From: Clostridioides difficile CD160
GTDB taxonomy: Bacteria > Bacillota > Clostridia > Peptostreptococcales > Peptostreptococcaceae
Assembly: GCF_000449425.2 (NCBI RefSeq)
Contig: NZ_AVHW01000095.1
Coordinates: 83,323-147,322 of the forward strand
Direction of reading: 5' to 3'
DNA: 64,000 nt
A program made the translations under genes and the position numbers. This document shows, piece after piece, positions 28,411 to 37,977 of this stretch. Within the stretch, counting starts at the first letter, position 1. Each line of letters opens with the position of its first letter. Under the pieces are notes generated by a model. That model did no database searches. It was not told where the DNA came from and saw only the letters and a program-made list of their open reading frames with translations.

Positions 28411-29148
28411 TCACCTCCATTCTAGAATATCTACATCTCCAAATCCCTGAGCTCGCCTAAAACCTATTCCTAGGTTGTAGATAAGATTTAAGTCATCAAT
28501 ATCGCCTTTTAATATAAACTTACCTTTGTAACCATTAACATATTGATACTCTTTGCCTGTTATTTTTTTAAATTCTCTTAAACGCTCTTTAACAACTACC
28601 TTTTTAAGACCTATATTTTCAAATTCTAGTTTTCTTTTTAATCCATTTCCTCTATAGTTTTTGATAACTTCATTAGTTATATAGTTTAACTCTTCTATAT
28701 ATCCATCATCATCTACCTCCAAAAATTTTCCTTCTTTAGACTTTATACAAATTGGAGATAGTGCATTAAATAGTACCATCTCTTTTGTTACCTTCTTTTC
28801 TCTTGATAAGTCTATTCTAATCCTTGTAAGTTCATATTCTTTATATAAGCACTTTTTAGAAGTCATTAATCCATTATATATATGAAAACCTAATTCTAAA
28901 TCTGGAGTACTTATATTTAATATTACTTTATCTTTAATAATAAAATTGTCGCCTTCAATACTATATTTTTTTATATAAACTGAAAAAGTAAAATTTTTAG
29001 TTTTTTTATTATTTTTTTCATTATAATAGTACATATTTTTATAATAATCTTCATTAGACTTTCTTATAGCTTCTTTTATAATACTCATAAAAAGTGAATT
29101 ATAAGATATTGGTATACAATTGGTACTAAATTCAATTTTCATTTTCAT
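28411..29148 (-). CDS. cas6: CRISPR-associated endoribonuclease Cas6
   Basis: This 245-residue protein processes the pre-crRNA by cutting in each repeat. The C-terminal glycine-rich RNA-binding loop IGFRRAQGFGDVDI is diagnostic of Cas6, and the N-terminal IEFSTNCIPISYNSLFMSII fits the first RAMP domain. AGAGGTGA precedes the ATG. It is the first cas gene, 77 bases after the WYL regulator. The intervening stretch has no clear terminator, so the regulator may be co-transcribed with the cas genes. Confidence 0.95.
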   Translation of the reverse strand: MKMKIEFSTNCIPISYNSLFMSIIKEAIRKSNEDYYKNMYYYNEKNNKKTKNFTFSVYIKKYSIEGDNFIIKDKVILNISTPDLELGFHIYNGLMTSKKCLYKEYELTRIRIDLSREKKVTKEMVLFNALSPICIKSKEGKFLEVDDDGYIEELNYITNEVIKNYRGNGLKRKLEFENIGLKKVVVKERLREFKKITGKEYQYVNGYKGKFILKGDIDDLNLIYNLGIGFRRAQGFGDVDILEWR

Positions 29149-29225
29149 AATATCACCTCTCTCAACTAATATATTAACACTAGACCGTGAAGTATATCTG
29201 TCTGAATATAAATTATTTGAAAAAA

Positions 29226-30170
29226 TCAGTAAATTTTTTTCATTTTTTCAATTTCTGACAATATATCATCTCTAAGTCTAATAGGTTCTATAACTTCAAC
29301 ATAAGCTCCCATACTCAAAATCCAACTTTTTATCTCTTCATAACCTCTCATTTTAGCTTTAAATAGTATAGCATTATTATCATACTCTATAATTTGTTGA
29401 TTATTAACCCAAACTTTCTCCTTTATAATTATTGAAAATGGATGGCTAATTTTTATAACAACATTAATTTCTTCTCCCTTATAAATTCCTATACTATTTT
29501 TACTATATTCATCCCAATTAAAACTTTTATCTACATTATATTTTTCTTCTAAAACCTTATAACTTTTAATTCTACATAATTTAAAATCTATAAACTTAAG
29601 CCTTTTTTCACAAAAAGCTACCATATAGGTATCTGATTTATAATTAAATAAACCGTATGGATGAACAATTCTTTCGCTACTACCTGAGTTCAATGAATAA
29701 TATTCTATCCAAAGCTTACGTTTTGTCGTATACGCTCTAGTTATTTCGTTACATTTATTTTTTTCAAACTCATAATTACAATTACGTTGTGCTTGTACTG
29801 TGAAATAATCCATGTATATATCGCTTTTTTCTCCTGTATTTAATACTGCTTTTATTTTTTCTACAATACTATTAAATTCATTTTTGTAAATATCATTATT
29901 GTACTCTAGTTGTGAATTTATCATGTCTAGAATTGAAACTTCACTATCCAATAATTTAATTAGTGAGATACTATTACATTTATCGATTTCATATCCACCA
30001 TAAATCCCAGGTGTTGAATTTATAAATATACCTGCTTGTTCTAAATATTCCTTATAGCTTTTTATTTGCCTTTCACTTACTTCCAACTCTTCTGCTAGCT
30101 CTTTACACTTCATTCTTCCTCTACTTTGAATTAATATCATCATTCTTATTGTATTAGCTAATTTACTAAT
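29226..30170 (-). CDS. CRISPR-linked HTH-WYL transcriptional regulator, probable AUU start
   Basis: This protein of about 314 residues has an N-terminal winged helix of the HTH-11 type (RMKCKELAEELEVSERQIKSY) and a WYL domain (IEYYSLNSGSSERIVHPYGL, with YMVAFCEKR) thought to sense nucleic-acid ligands. A C-terminal WCX-like extension is present. Only canonical codons near the 5' end are GTG at 30179, which touches the AGGAGG ribosome binding site, and ATG at 30143, which has none. ATT at 30170 lies exactly eight bases after AGGAGG and would give MSKLANTIRMM, as in homologues. It sits upstream of cas6 and probably controls the cas operon; that is inference from position. Confidence 0.8.
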   Translation of the reverse strand: MSKLANTIRMMILIQSRGRMKCKELAEELEVSERQIKSYKEYLEQAGIFINSTPGIYGGYEIDKCNSISLIKLLDSEVSILDMINSQLEYNNDIYKNEFNSIVEKIKAVLNTGEKSDIYMDYFTVQAQRNCNYEFEKNKCNEITRAYTTKRKLWIEYYSLNSGSSERIVHPYGLFNYKSDTYMVAFCEKRLKFIDFKLCRIKSYKVLEEKYNVDKSFNWDEYSKNSIGIYKGEEINVVIKISHPFSIIIKEKVWVNNQQIIEYDNNAILFKAKMRGYEEIKSWILSMGAYVEVIEPIRLRDDILSEIEKMKKIY

Positions 30171-30330
30171 GAATAACACCTCCTAATAATATTAATTAAT
30201 ATCTTATATTGTTTATTTCTACACATATATACATATAACCTCCTTATGTTTTATGTAAGTAGAATTTTTTACTATTTAGATACTTATTATGACATATTAG
30301 TATATAATCTTAATAATTAATACAATAAAA

Positions 30331-30372
30331 AATATTACTGAAAAAATAAATATTTATAATTCCAGTAATATT
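30331..30372 (-). terminator. Terminator of the bceAB operon
   Basis: AATATTACTG (30331-30340) pairs with CAGTAATATT (30363-30372). On the minus strand the stem is followed by TTTTTTATTG. It lies 40 bases past the stop of the permease gene. Confidence 0.8.
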
Positions 30373-30411
30373 AATCAATTTTAAATACTTTTTATTAGTT
30401 AATAATCTCTC

Positions 30412-32328
30412 CTAAAAATTAACTAAATTTAACCTTATCTCTTTTAAATAATTATTTCTCACAATTAAGAAATACACTATTTGAACTAAAAATAAGCTTC
30501 CCATTACCAAAACTGCCGAAGATGCTACCTCTATATCAAAAGAATTTCTCAGTGCAGTAAGTGCAAATATCGAATGTATAACTGCCACTACATAAGGCAA
30601 CAAAAATACAATTCCAATTTCAATAGTTGAAGCTTTTTTAATCTCATTATATGTCATCCCCAATTTATTTAACTGCTCATACTTTTTCTTGTCAACTTGA
30701 CAATCCATATAAAACTTATTATATAAAAAACTACTTGTAGTAACAAAGAAAATCATACCTATAAATATTGCCAAAAACATAAATGTAGAATATGTTAATT
30801 TACCATTTTCTATCATTAATTCTTTAGAGAAGAATAAATATGGTTGCATTCCAGACTCATCATTAAATTTATTCTCAAATTGCCTACATATCTCTGTAGT
30901 TTTGCTTGAATCAACTACTTCAAATGTAGTAAATCTATCCACTATAAATTTTGATTTTATACTATCATAAAAATTATCTTTTACCACATACATATTGTCA
31001 TAATATGCTGGCATAACACACTCTTCTACTTGTTTTACCACCTTTAGACTTTTATTCCCTATAACAACATTTTCTTTAACTTTCTTATCACCTGGTAAGC
31101 TTGATGAAAGCAATGATATAGATTCATTATCTTCAAAACTTATAGGATTAACTCCTATAATCTTTGTGATTTCTAGATACTTAGATTCTTTCATAATTCT
31201 CACATTAAAATCGCTTTTCTTAGGAAATACAGTTTTAAATTCTCCATTAATTCTCGTATAATCTATATTTTCTTTTTTTAATTTGCTTTCTATAAAGCTC
31301 ATTCTTTCCTTATCTTTTTCTTTACTATCAGGCTTGTTAGTATCATTATGCAAAGTCATTGTTGAATAATACATTGTGTTAGGATATATTAAATTAATTT
31401 GACGCTTTACATCTTTCCAAAATGAATAAACTGTACCTATAGCAGTAAATGCTACTGCAGAAGTTATAGCTATCAAAAAGAATATCCTAGCATTATCCTT
31501 TACTTTGTAAATCAAATTTGAAATCCAAAGCATATTCGTATTTTTTCTATAAAATCTCTTATTTAATTTTAGCTTTTTTAGAAAAAACACACTAAATTGA
31601 GAAAAAAATAAATAGGTTGCTAATATAGTAAGAGATGTAACTGGAACTAAGCGTAGATATGTTGTATATTGGTCAGTTGATGTAACCGCACTATAATATG
31701 CTATTACAAACAGACAAATACTTAATATAACAAATACTAGTGATGTTTTAGGCTCTGGTTTTGGAGTCTTTGTACCTTTAAGCAATCTCAATACTTGATT
31801 TTCCTTAACTATAAAAGAAGTAAATACTGATGTTAATATAGCCAAAACTATGAAGTAAAATAAAGTAGATAATATTGCATTTATTGGTATATAGAACTTC
31901 AATGGTGATAATTCTAAAAAGGTAGACATAATCACTAAAAATATCTTTGAAAAGACTAAGCCTATTATTACTCCAATTACAGAAGATGCTATATTTATTA
32001 TTATATTTTCTATAAAAATTAACTTCATTACCTGTCGCTTTGATATCCCTGTAATATAAAGTATTCCAAATTCTTTATATCTACTTTTAAGGAATATACT
32101 AACCGAATAAAACACAAAGAAGAATAAAAATAAATATGCAATTATTTTACTCATCTTAAGCCCCTCTTTTAGATAATCGGGAAATTGAGATATCTCTAAA
32201 TCGGGATGACTTGTAAACATGATAAAAGAAAATAGTAGGGCAGAGGATATAACAATACTTGCTAAATACCCTACATAAGCTTTAATGTTTCTTGAAATAT
32301 TGTTGATGGCAAATTGTTTTATATTCAT
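30412..32328 (-). CDS. BceB-type ABC transporter permease (FtsX family)
   Basis: This 638-residue protein has about ten membrane segments and a large extracellular domain (roughly residues 310-515) between segments seven and eight, the hallmark of BceB-type peptide-antibiotic transporters. It starts MNIKQFAINNISRNIKAYVGY and contains KSRYKEFGILYITGISKRQ, the FtsX-family motif. Family members free lipid II-cycle intermediates from drugs such as bacitracin and activate the partner histidine kinase. Its ATG overlaps the ATPase stop (TAATG), so the two are coupled. The target drug cannot be read from the sequence. Confidence 0.88.
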   Translation of the reverse strand: MNIKQFAINNISRNIKAYVGYLASIVISSALLFSFIMFTSHPDLEISQFPDYLKEGLKMSKIIAYLFLFFFVFYSVSIFLKSRYKEFGILYITGISKRQVMKLIFIENIIINIASSVIGVIIGLVFSKIFLVIMSTFLELSPLKFYIPINAILSTLFYFIVLAILTSVFTSFIVKENQVLRLLKGTKTPKPEPKTSLVFVILSICLFVIAYYSAVTSTDQYTTYLRLVPVTSLTILATYLFFSQFSVFFLKKLKLNKRFYRKNTNMLWISNLIYKVKDNARIFFLIAITSAVAFTAIGTVYSFWKDVKRQINLIYPNTMYYSTMTLHNDTNKPDSKEKDKERMSFIESKLKKENIDYTRINGEFKTVFPKKSDFNVRIMKESKYLEITKIIGVNPISFEDNESISLLSSSLPGDKKVKENVVIGNKSLKVVKQVEECVMPAYYDNMYVVKDNFYDSIKSKFIVDRFTTFEVVDSSKTTEICRQFENKFNDESGMQPYLFFSKELMIENGKLTYSTFMFLAIFIGMIFFVTTSSFLYNKFYMDCQVDKKKYEQLNKLGMTYNEIKKASTIEIGIVFLLPYVVAVIHSIFALTALRNSFDIEVASSAVLVMGSLFLVQIVYFLIVRNNYLKEIRLNLVNF

Positions 32329-33074
32329 TAATTATCGCCCCCCAATAATGTAAGTACATCCATTATCTCTTGATAAAACTGCTCTCTACTACTTCCCTTA
32401 TATATTTCATTATATATAGCTCCATCTTTTATAAATAAAATCCTACTACAATAGCTTGCAGCTAATGGGTCATGAGTTACCATCATAGTAGTAACCTTAT
32501 TTTCTCTATTTATATTCTCAAATAACTCCATAACAGTCTTTGATGACTTTGAATCTAAATTACCAGTTGGTTCATCTGCTAAAAGTATTGATGGTCTATT
32601 TATTAATGCTCTAGCAATAGCAGTCCTCTGAGCTTGACCACCTGATACTTCAAAAGTTCTTTTGTCTAATAAATCTTTTATCCCTAAAATTCCAGATACT
32701 TCAGCCAATCTATTATTTTGTTCTTTTACACTAACCTTATCTAATGTCAATGGCAATACTATATTTTCACCTATAGTCAGGGTATCTAATAAATTAAAAT
32801 CCTGAAATACAAAACCTAACTCTCTTCTTCTAAATAATGCAAGTTCTTCACCTTTTAATAGTAGTGGATTCTTACCTTTTAGCTCCATAGTTCCTGTAGT
32901 TGGTTTATCAATAGTAGAAATCATATTTAAAAGAGTAGTTTTCCCACTGCCAGATGGTCCCATAATTCCTACAAATTCTCCATCATCTATACTAAAATTT
33001 ATATCATTTAATGCATTAAAAATTATTTTCTTGCCATATACTTTACTTAAATTATTTACAGTTAAAATTTTCAT
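32328..33074 (-). CDS. BceA-type ABC transporter ATP-binding protein
   Basis: This 248-residue ATPase has Walker A GIMGPSGSGKTTLL (about residues 38-51), the Q-loop VFQDFNLLDTLT, the signature VSGGQAQRTAIARAL, Walker B ILLADEPTGNLDS and the switch MMVTHDPLAA. It is of the MacB/BceA group. It powers the BceB-type permease encoded immediately downstream. The gene is 108 bases after uppP, with no terminator between, so uppP-bceAB could be a single transcript. Confidence 0.9.
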   Translation of the reverse strand: MKILTVNNLSKVYGKKIIFNALNDINFSIDDGEFVGIMGPSGSGKTTLLNMISTIDKPTTGTMELKGKNPLLLKGEELALFRRRELGFVFQDFNLLDTLTIGENIVLPLTLDKVSVKEQNNRLAEVSGILGIKDLLDKRTFEVSGGQAQRTAIARALINRPSILLADEPTGNLDSKSSKTVMELFENINRENKVTTMMVTHDPLAASYCSRILFIKDGAIYNEIYKGSSREQFYQEIMDVLTLLGGDN

Positions 33075-33182
33075 TATTAACTATCCTTTCTAATCTAATT
33101 TTTGAAATAACATATATATTTATTTGTTAATTATTATTTATATTGGTTAGCTAATTTTTGTAAATAATAAATATATCTTAAT

Positions 33183-34034
33183 CTATACACTAATTATGTT
33201 TGTAAAAGCTAATATAGCAAGCAATATTCCCATAAGTATTCTATATATAGCAAATACTCTCATTGATTTTTTCTTTAGAAAATCCACAAATTTTTCCATA
33301 ACTACTATTGATACAATAAAAGCTACTATAAATCCAACTATCAAGGCAATCCACAATGTTGGTGTCATTATTGAATAATCAAATTCAAATAAATCCTTTC
33401 CTGATGAAGCTACCATAGCTGGCACAGCTAAAAAGAAAGAAAATTCAGCTGCTATAGGAGAATTAAGTCCTGCTATCCATCCACCCATAATAGTAGATGC
33501 ACTTCTTGACATACCTGGCCATGCAGATAAAACTTGTAAAACTCCAACTTTTAATGCTTGTATTGGCGTGATTTTGTCTATATTATCAGTAGAATGTTTC
33601 TTTTTTCTAAACAAAGTCTCTACCACTAGTAATAAAATCCCACCAACTATAAATCCTATAATTACAGATTGTAAATTAAACAAGGCTTTTATGTTGTCAT
33701 AAAATAGAACCCCCACAATCGCAAATGGAATACATGCTATAATTACATTCATTCCAAATTTAAAGCCAGTCTTTCCTTTTTTTCCACCAGTAAATATAAA
33801 CTTAAAAAATTCTATAACACTATCTTTTATTTTTTTCCAATAAAGTACTACTACTGCTAATATTGCTCCAAGTTGTATTACAACCTCAAACATTTCAGCA
33901 AATTGTCCTTTAAAATCTATCAAGCTACCAACCAATATCATATGACCAGTAGATGAAACTGGGATAAATTCCGTAAGCCCCTCTACTATAGCTATCATAA
34001 CTGATTTTAATATGAAAATAATATCTAAGCTCAT
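33183..34034 (-). CDS. uppP: Undecaprenyl-diphosphatase UppP
   Basis: This 283-residue membrane phosphatase recycles undecaprenyl pyrophosphate, the target of bacitracin. Both UppP signatures are present: EGLTEFIPVSSTGHM (about residues 18-32) and SAWPGMSRSASTIMGG (about 172-187). It has about eight membrane segments. The ATG at 34034 has AAGGA nine bases upstream; a TTG just before is less likely. Its position among BceAB and BceRS genes and the BceR-type operator upstream suggest it is part of the drug response. Confidence 0.95.
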   Translation of the reverse strand: MSLDIIFILKSVMIAIVEGLTEFIPVSSTGHMILVGSLIDFKGQFAEMFEVVIQLGAILAVVVLYWKKIKDSVIEFFKFIFTGGKKGKTGFKFGMNVIIACIPFAIVGVLFYDNIKALFNLQSVIIGFIVGGILLLVVETLFRKKKHSTDNIDKITPIQALKVGVLQVLSAWPGMSRSASTIMGGWIAGLNSPIAAEFSFFLAVPAMVASSGKDLFEFDYSIMTPTLWIALIVGFIVAFIVSIVVMEKFVDFLKKKSMRVFAIYRILMGILLAILAFTNIISV

Positions 34035-34134
34035 CAATAAACATCCTTTCCTTTTTACAAAATTTATTTTTTATGTTATTTCTTACACTAATTGTAATTT
34101 AGATTAGAAAATTTAACTATCTACAAACATTACA

Positions 34135-34160
34135 CAAACCTTACAGCTATGTAAGGTTTG
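34135..34160. promoter_or_regulatory. BceR-type operator upstream of uppP-bceAB
   Basis: A perfect inverted repeat with 11-base arms, CAAACCTTACA and TGTAAGGTTTG, surrounds GCTA. Its core TTACA-N4-TGTAA fits the reported BceR-family consensus TNACA-N4-TGTNA. It lies about 100 bases before the uppP start, between uppP and the convergent end of the histidine kinase gene. No T-run follows, so a terminator is unlikely. Confidence 0.8.
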
Positions 34161-34257
34161 CAAGTAAACTCTATTAAAATTAGATTTTTTAACTGTAATT
34201 ATCTCATTCAACAAATGATATATAAATTAATAAAAAACATAATCAATTGAAGATTCA

Positions 34258-35259
34258 TTATAGAAGATTATTCATATTATCTTTATTAAACATTATTGAA
34301 ACTTCTGTGCCTTTTCCTACTTCTGATTTTATGCTGACTTTATGCCCTAAATCATCACATACTTTTTTTACTAGATAAAGTCCCATACCTGTAGATTCTC
34401 CAAACTTACGACCATTTTCCCCTGTAAAAAACGGGTCAAATACTCTTTTTATATCTTTAGAAACAATCCCAGTCCCTTCATCTATTATACTTAAAGTTAC
34501 ATATTTATTGTTTTCTTCAGCTTTTATATTTAGGTAGTTGCTATAACCTTTAGAATATTTCACACCATTTGTAATCAATTGACTTATTATAAATTTCATC
34601 CATTTTATATCTGTATAAACATAAGTAAACTTGTCTATTTTTATCTTAGGAATTATCTCACTTTTTATAAACAATCTCTTTTCTTCATTTACAATACCAA
34701 CTACAATTTCATTCAATCTAGCTTTTTCAACCACAAAATCTTTTTGGAAATTATCTGCCCTTGCAAAATGCATAGCCATATTTAGACCTTTATTTAATCT
34801 ATCTAACTCTTCTCTTATGTTTTCTGTTACTTCTTCTCCCTCATATTCTTGAAGTTGAAGACTTATAACTGATACTGGTGTTTTCATCTGGTGAATCCAC
34901 TGGTTGATGAAAGTTAAATGCTCACTATGTACTTTTTTATGTTCTTGTATCATTGATTGATATAATTTATGTTGTTGTTTTAAAATAGCTGATATATTTC
35001 TTCCCAAAAAAGAATTTCCTAAATACAAGAATGATTCATCCAGAGATTTTATACCTTTTTTGAATAGAGTATATACTTCTCTATGCTTATAGTACTTATA
35101 TATTAAAAAACACAATAATATAAAAGAGCTAAATAAAAGAATATATAAGCTCTCTCCAAAATTGATAAACTTCATAAGATTACAATAAGTAATTGTCATA
35201 AATATTCCTATATAATATATAAAAATATAACCCTTACAATCTCTAAAAAATAATTTCAT
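34258..35259 (-). CDS. BceS-type intramembrane-sensing histidine kinase
   Basis: This 333-residue kinase has two N-terminal membrane segments (about residues 10-30 and 37-55) with almost no extracellular loop, as in BceS kinases that sense through their transporter. The phospho-acceptor is in HQMKTPVSVISLQL (near residue 123). The N-box ISQLITNGVKYS, the DEGTGI motif and the GESTGMGLYLVKK ATP lid follow. It lies nine bases after the response regulator gene. Confidence 0.9.
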   Translation of the reverse strand: MKLFFRDCKGYIFIYYIGIFMTITYCNLMKFINFGESLYILLFSSFILLCFLIYKYYKHREVYTLFKKGIKSLDESFLYLGNSFLGRNISAILKQQHKLYQSMIQEHKKVHSEHLTFINQWIHQMKTPVSVISLQLQEYEGEEVTENIREELDRLNKGLNMAMHFARADNFQKDFVVEKARLNEIVVGIVNEEKRLFIKSEIIPKIKIDKFTYVYTDIKWMKFIISQLITNGVKYSKGYSNYLNIKAEENNKYVTLSIIDEGTGIVSKDIKRVFDPFFTGENGRKFGESTGMGLYLVKKVCDDLGHKVSIKSEVGKGTEVSIMFNKDNMNNLL

Positions 35260-35268
35260 ATTTTCTCC

Positions 35269-35961
35269 TTACCAATTTTTATTTAATTTATATCCTAATC
35301 CTCGTACAGTCTGAACAGCATTATCTATACCTAATTCCTCAAATCTTTTTCTTATCCTGCTAACATTTACATTTAGAGTATTTTCTTCTACAAATTCAAT
35401 ATCGTCCCATATCTTTTCTAACAGATAATCTCTACTTACTACCTTTGGATATTTTTTAATAAGACATTCAATCAATATGCCTTCTTTCTTAGTAATAATT
35501 AGAACCTTTCCACCTAATTCTAACTCCAACCTCTCTGGATAAAACTTCAATCCATCTAATTCAACTATTCTTTCATCTATTTTAGGTGAATATTCACCAT
35601 ATACTCTTCTTATATGACTCTTTATCTTTGCCATTACTACATCATAATAAAAAGGCTTTGTTATATAATCATCTGCTCCACTTTCTAAAGCTCTAATCTG
35701 GTCTACATTCCCATCTCTAGCTGATATAAAAATTATAGGTAGATTAGACTGCTGTCTAATACATCTACACCAGTAAAAACCATCAAATTTGGGTAAATTT
35801 ACATCTAATAGCACTAAATCTGGCTTTATTTTTTCAAATGTAACCATTATATCATCAAAGTTTTCTTCAACAACCACTTCAAATCCATATTTCTCAATAT
35901 AATCCTTAAGTAATGTACTTATTGATATATCATCTTCCACAATATATATTTTATGACTCAT
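35269..35961 (-). CDS. BceR-type response regulator (OmpR/PhoB family)
   Basis: This 230-residue regulator has a receiver domain with the phospho-acceptor Asp in DLVLLDVNLPKFDGF (near residue 53) and the conserved Thr/Ser and Lys in IFISARDG and YITKPFYYDV. A C-terminal winged helix carries NTLNVNVSRIRKRFEELG and VQTVRGLGYKLN. By context it is the partner of the adjacent BceS-type kinase and should bind the palindrome at 34135-34160. Confidence 0.92.
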   Translation of the reverse strand: MSHKIYIVEDDISISTLLKDYIEKYGFEVVVEENFDDIMVTFEKIKPDLVLLDVNLPKFDGFYWCRCIRQQSNLPIIFISARDGNVDQIRALESGADDYITKPFYYDVVMAKIKSHIRRVYGEYSPKIDERIVELDGLKFYPERLELELGGKVLIITKKEGILIECLIKKYPKVVSRDYLLEKIWDDIEFVEENTLNVNVSRIRKRFEELGIDNAVQTVRGLGYKLNKNW

Positions 35962-36037
35962 ATATTCCTCCCGATATCTATTTTAACATTAACTAACCCT
36001 ACTAAAAATAAATATAATTATTAATATAAAATAGAAA

Positions 36038-36061
36038 AAGTTACCTTAATTAAGGTAACTT
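36038..36061. terminator. Terminator between the SsuABC-type operon and the response regulator
   Basis: A perfect 24-base palindrome, with arms AAGTTACCTTAA and TTAAGGTAACTT, is followed on the minus strand by TTTTCTATTTT. It lies 46 bases past the stop of the substrate-binding protein gene. The response regulator promoter must fit into the small space after it. Confidence 0.85.
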
Positions 36062-36106
36062 AAACTTTTATTATAGTTTCTATTTAATATTATTTTAGCA
36101 TAATTT

Positions 36107-37066
36107 CTACTTAGTAGCATATAGTAATTCTTTTATATCTACTTTTTTCTCTTGTAATCCATTTTTTATTAAAAAGGTTTGTGTATCTTCAAGTGAAGAT
36201 ATGTCTTTATCTGTTATATCTAAACTAAAATCATACCAAGCGTATAACTCTTTAGTTTCTTCAACACTTAAATCAACTTCTTTAGCTACTTTTTCCATAG
36301 CTTCATCAAAATTATTATTTACATATTCTAAAGTTTCTTTTTCAACCTTCATAAATCTTTCAACTATCTCTGGATGTTTCTCTGCAAAATCTGTACTAAC
36401 AGCTGTTACTATTATCCCATCTACTAAACCTTCACCATTTGCTACAAGTTTACTTCCAGACTTCATAGCTTTAAGGGCTGCTGGTCCAGCAATCAATGCA
36501 GCATCAACACTACCATCAGCAAGAGCTGCTGATGCTTCTGGGATACCCATGTTAATAAACTCTACATCATCCATACTTAATCCTTCTTTATCAAGAGCTG
36601 CAATTAATACTTGGTGTAGTATAGTCCCCTTTGGCCCTGCTACCTTCTTACCTGCTAAATCTGCTGCTGATTTTATTAAACCATCGTTAGTCAAAATCAT
36701 AAATCCTTTTGGTGACCTACTATAAGTGTTTAATATCTTTAATTCCACTCCATTAGATGCAGCTATCAAAGCTGACGTACCACCTAGTGCATGTAAAAAA
36801 TCTATTTCTCCAGCAGCTAAGGCCTGTGTCTGCTCTGGTCCTGTAGTAATTTCATGGAAATTAACTTTTATATTATCCTTTTTAAATTCCTTTCCAAATA
36901 AATCATCCTGTTTTTGAATTATAGAAGGAACATTTAATGGTGATTTTACATAAGTTAAATTTATTTCTGAAAGTTTTTCTCCATCATCCTTTTTAGCACA
37001 TCCAGCTAAAGCTGTTGTTGCAAGTGTTAATATCGTTATACCTACCAATAGTTTTTTTAATTTCAT
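36107..37066 (-). CDS. ABC transporter substrate-binding lipoprotein (SsuA/nitrate-sulfonate-taurine family)
   Basis: This 319-residue lipoprotein has a signal peptide ending in the lipobox LAGC (Cys at about residue 23). The mature part is an NMT1/SsuA-like periplasmic-binding fold, with YVKSPLNVPSIIQKQDDLFG, TTGPEQTQALAAGEIDFLHALG and LAGKKVAGPKGT. It should capture a sulfonate, taurine or similar small compound outside the membrane. It is the last gene of a four-gene leftward operon, 32 bases after the ATPase. Ligand not determinable. Confidence 0.88.
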   Translation of the reverse strand: MKLKKLLVGITILTLATTALAGCAKKDDGEKLSEINLTYVKSPLNVPSIIQKQDDLFGKEFKKDNIKVNFHEITTGPEQTQALAAGEIDFLHALGGTSALIAASNGVELKILNTYSRSPKGFMILTNDGLIKSAADLAGKKVAGPKGTILHQVLIAALDKEGLSMDDVEFINMGIPEASAALADGSVDAALIAGPAALKAMKSGSKLVANGEGLVDGIIVTAVSTDFAEKHPEIVERFMKVEKETLEYVNNNFDEAMEKVAKEVDLSVEETKELYAWYDFSLDITDKDISSLEDTQTFLIKNGLQEKKVDIKELLYATK

Positions 37067-37098
37067 TTACTTTACTCCTTAAAATATTATTAATTTCT

Positions 37099-37977
37099 TT
37101 AAACGTCTTTGTTTGATTTCATTGTCATTAAAATATCTTTTTTTAATTTAATATAATAGTCTGAAGTTAAATCTCTATCATAATCATCTTCTATATTAAA
37201 TTCTTTTATTTTTCTTTCATCTGTAAAAACAACTATTTTTTTGCCTATCTTTAATGCTTCATCGATATCGTGAGTTACAAATATTACACCTTTATTAGTT
37301 GATTTATGTATTCTTATAACTTCGTTTTGCATATCAATCCTTGTAAAATAATCTAATGCCGAAAAAGGTTCGTCCATAAACAACATATCTGGATTGAAAG
37401 AAAGAGCTCTAGCTATACTTACTCTCTGCGCCATACCTCCTGATAACTCATTTGGATAAGAGTTTTTAAATTTCTGCAAGTTCATCATCTTAAGATATTT
37501 TTCTACATCAATACAATTTTTCTTATTAGGTCTATTCAAGTAATTTAAATTATCATTAGTTTCTAAATCTATGGAATCATCATTTATACCTTTACTATCA
37601 ATGCTTTTCTGATATTTGAATTTACCAAATACTTTACTTAAAATAGTGTTTTTTCTTTGATTATGAAAGGCTATATTTTCACTTACATTTAACCAAAGCA
37701 TCAATCTACTCTCTTGAAATACAAATCCTACATTAGGTTTATGCTCTTTATTATCTTTAACAAATCTAATCTCACCACTATTTATATCTTCAAGGGATGC
37801 AATTGCCCTAAGTAAGGTAGTCTTTCCACATCCACTTTCACCTAAAATTACAGTTATATGATTTTTATCTATGTTTAAAGAAATATTACTAAGAACTATA
37901 TGCTCTTCATTGTCAACTTCATAACTTTTAGATAGATTTCTGATTATATATCCAGAATCACATACTAAATTATTCAT
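37099..37977 (-). CDS. ABC transporter ATP-binding protein (SsuB family) with internal insertion
   Basis: This 292-residue ATPase has Walker A VILGESGCGKTTLL (about residues 43-56), Q-loop FVFQESRLMLWLN, signature NELSGGMAQRVSIARAL, Walker B MLFMDEPFSALD and the His switch FVTHDIDEA. Between Q-loop and signature is an insertion of about 45 charged residues (around KSIDSKGINDDSIDLETND) not usual in SsuB or TauB. The start overlaps the permease stop by eight bases. Confidence 0.88.
   Translation of the reverse strand: MNNLVCDSGYIIRNLSKSYEVDNEEHIVLSNISLNIDKNHITVILGESGCGKTTLLRAIASLEDINSGEIRFVKDNKEHKPNVGFVFQESRLMLWLNVSENIAFHNQRKNTILSKVFGKFKYQKSIDSKGINDDSIDLETNDNLNYLNRPNKKNCIDVEKYLKMMNLQKFKNSYPNELSGGMAQRVSIARALSFNPDMLFMDEPFSALDYFTRIDMQNEVIRIHKSTNKGVIFVTHDIDEALKIGKKIVVFTDERKIKEFNIEDDYDRDLTSDYYIKLKKDILMTMKSNKDV

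Noticed and set aside
36038..36061. Operator for the BceR-type regulator
   Set aside because: The palindrome lacks the TNACA-N4-TGTNA core and is followed by a T-run, so it is a terminator.
36201..36725. A 174-codon plus-strand frame opposite the SsuA-type gene
   Set aside because: Antisense shadow of a well-supported lipoprotein gene; no start signals.
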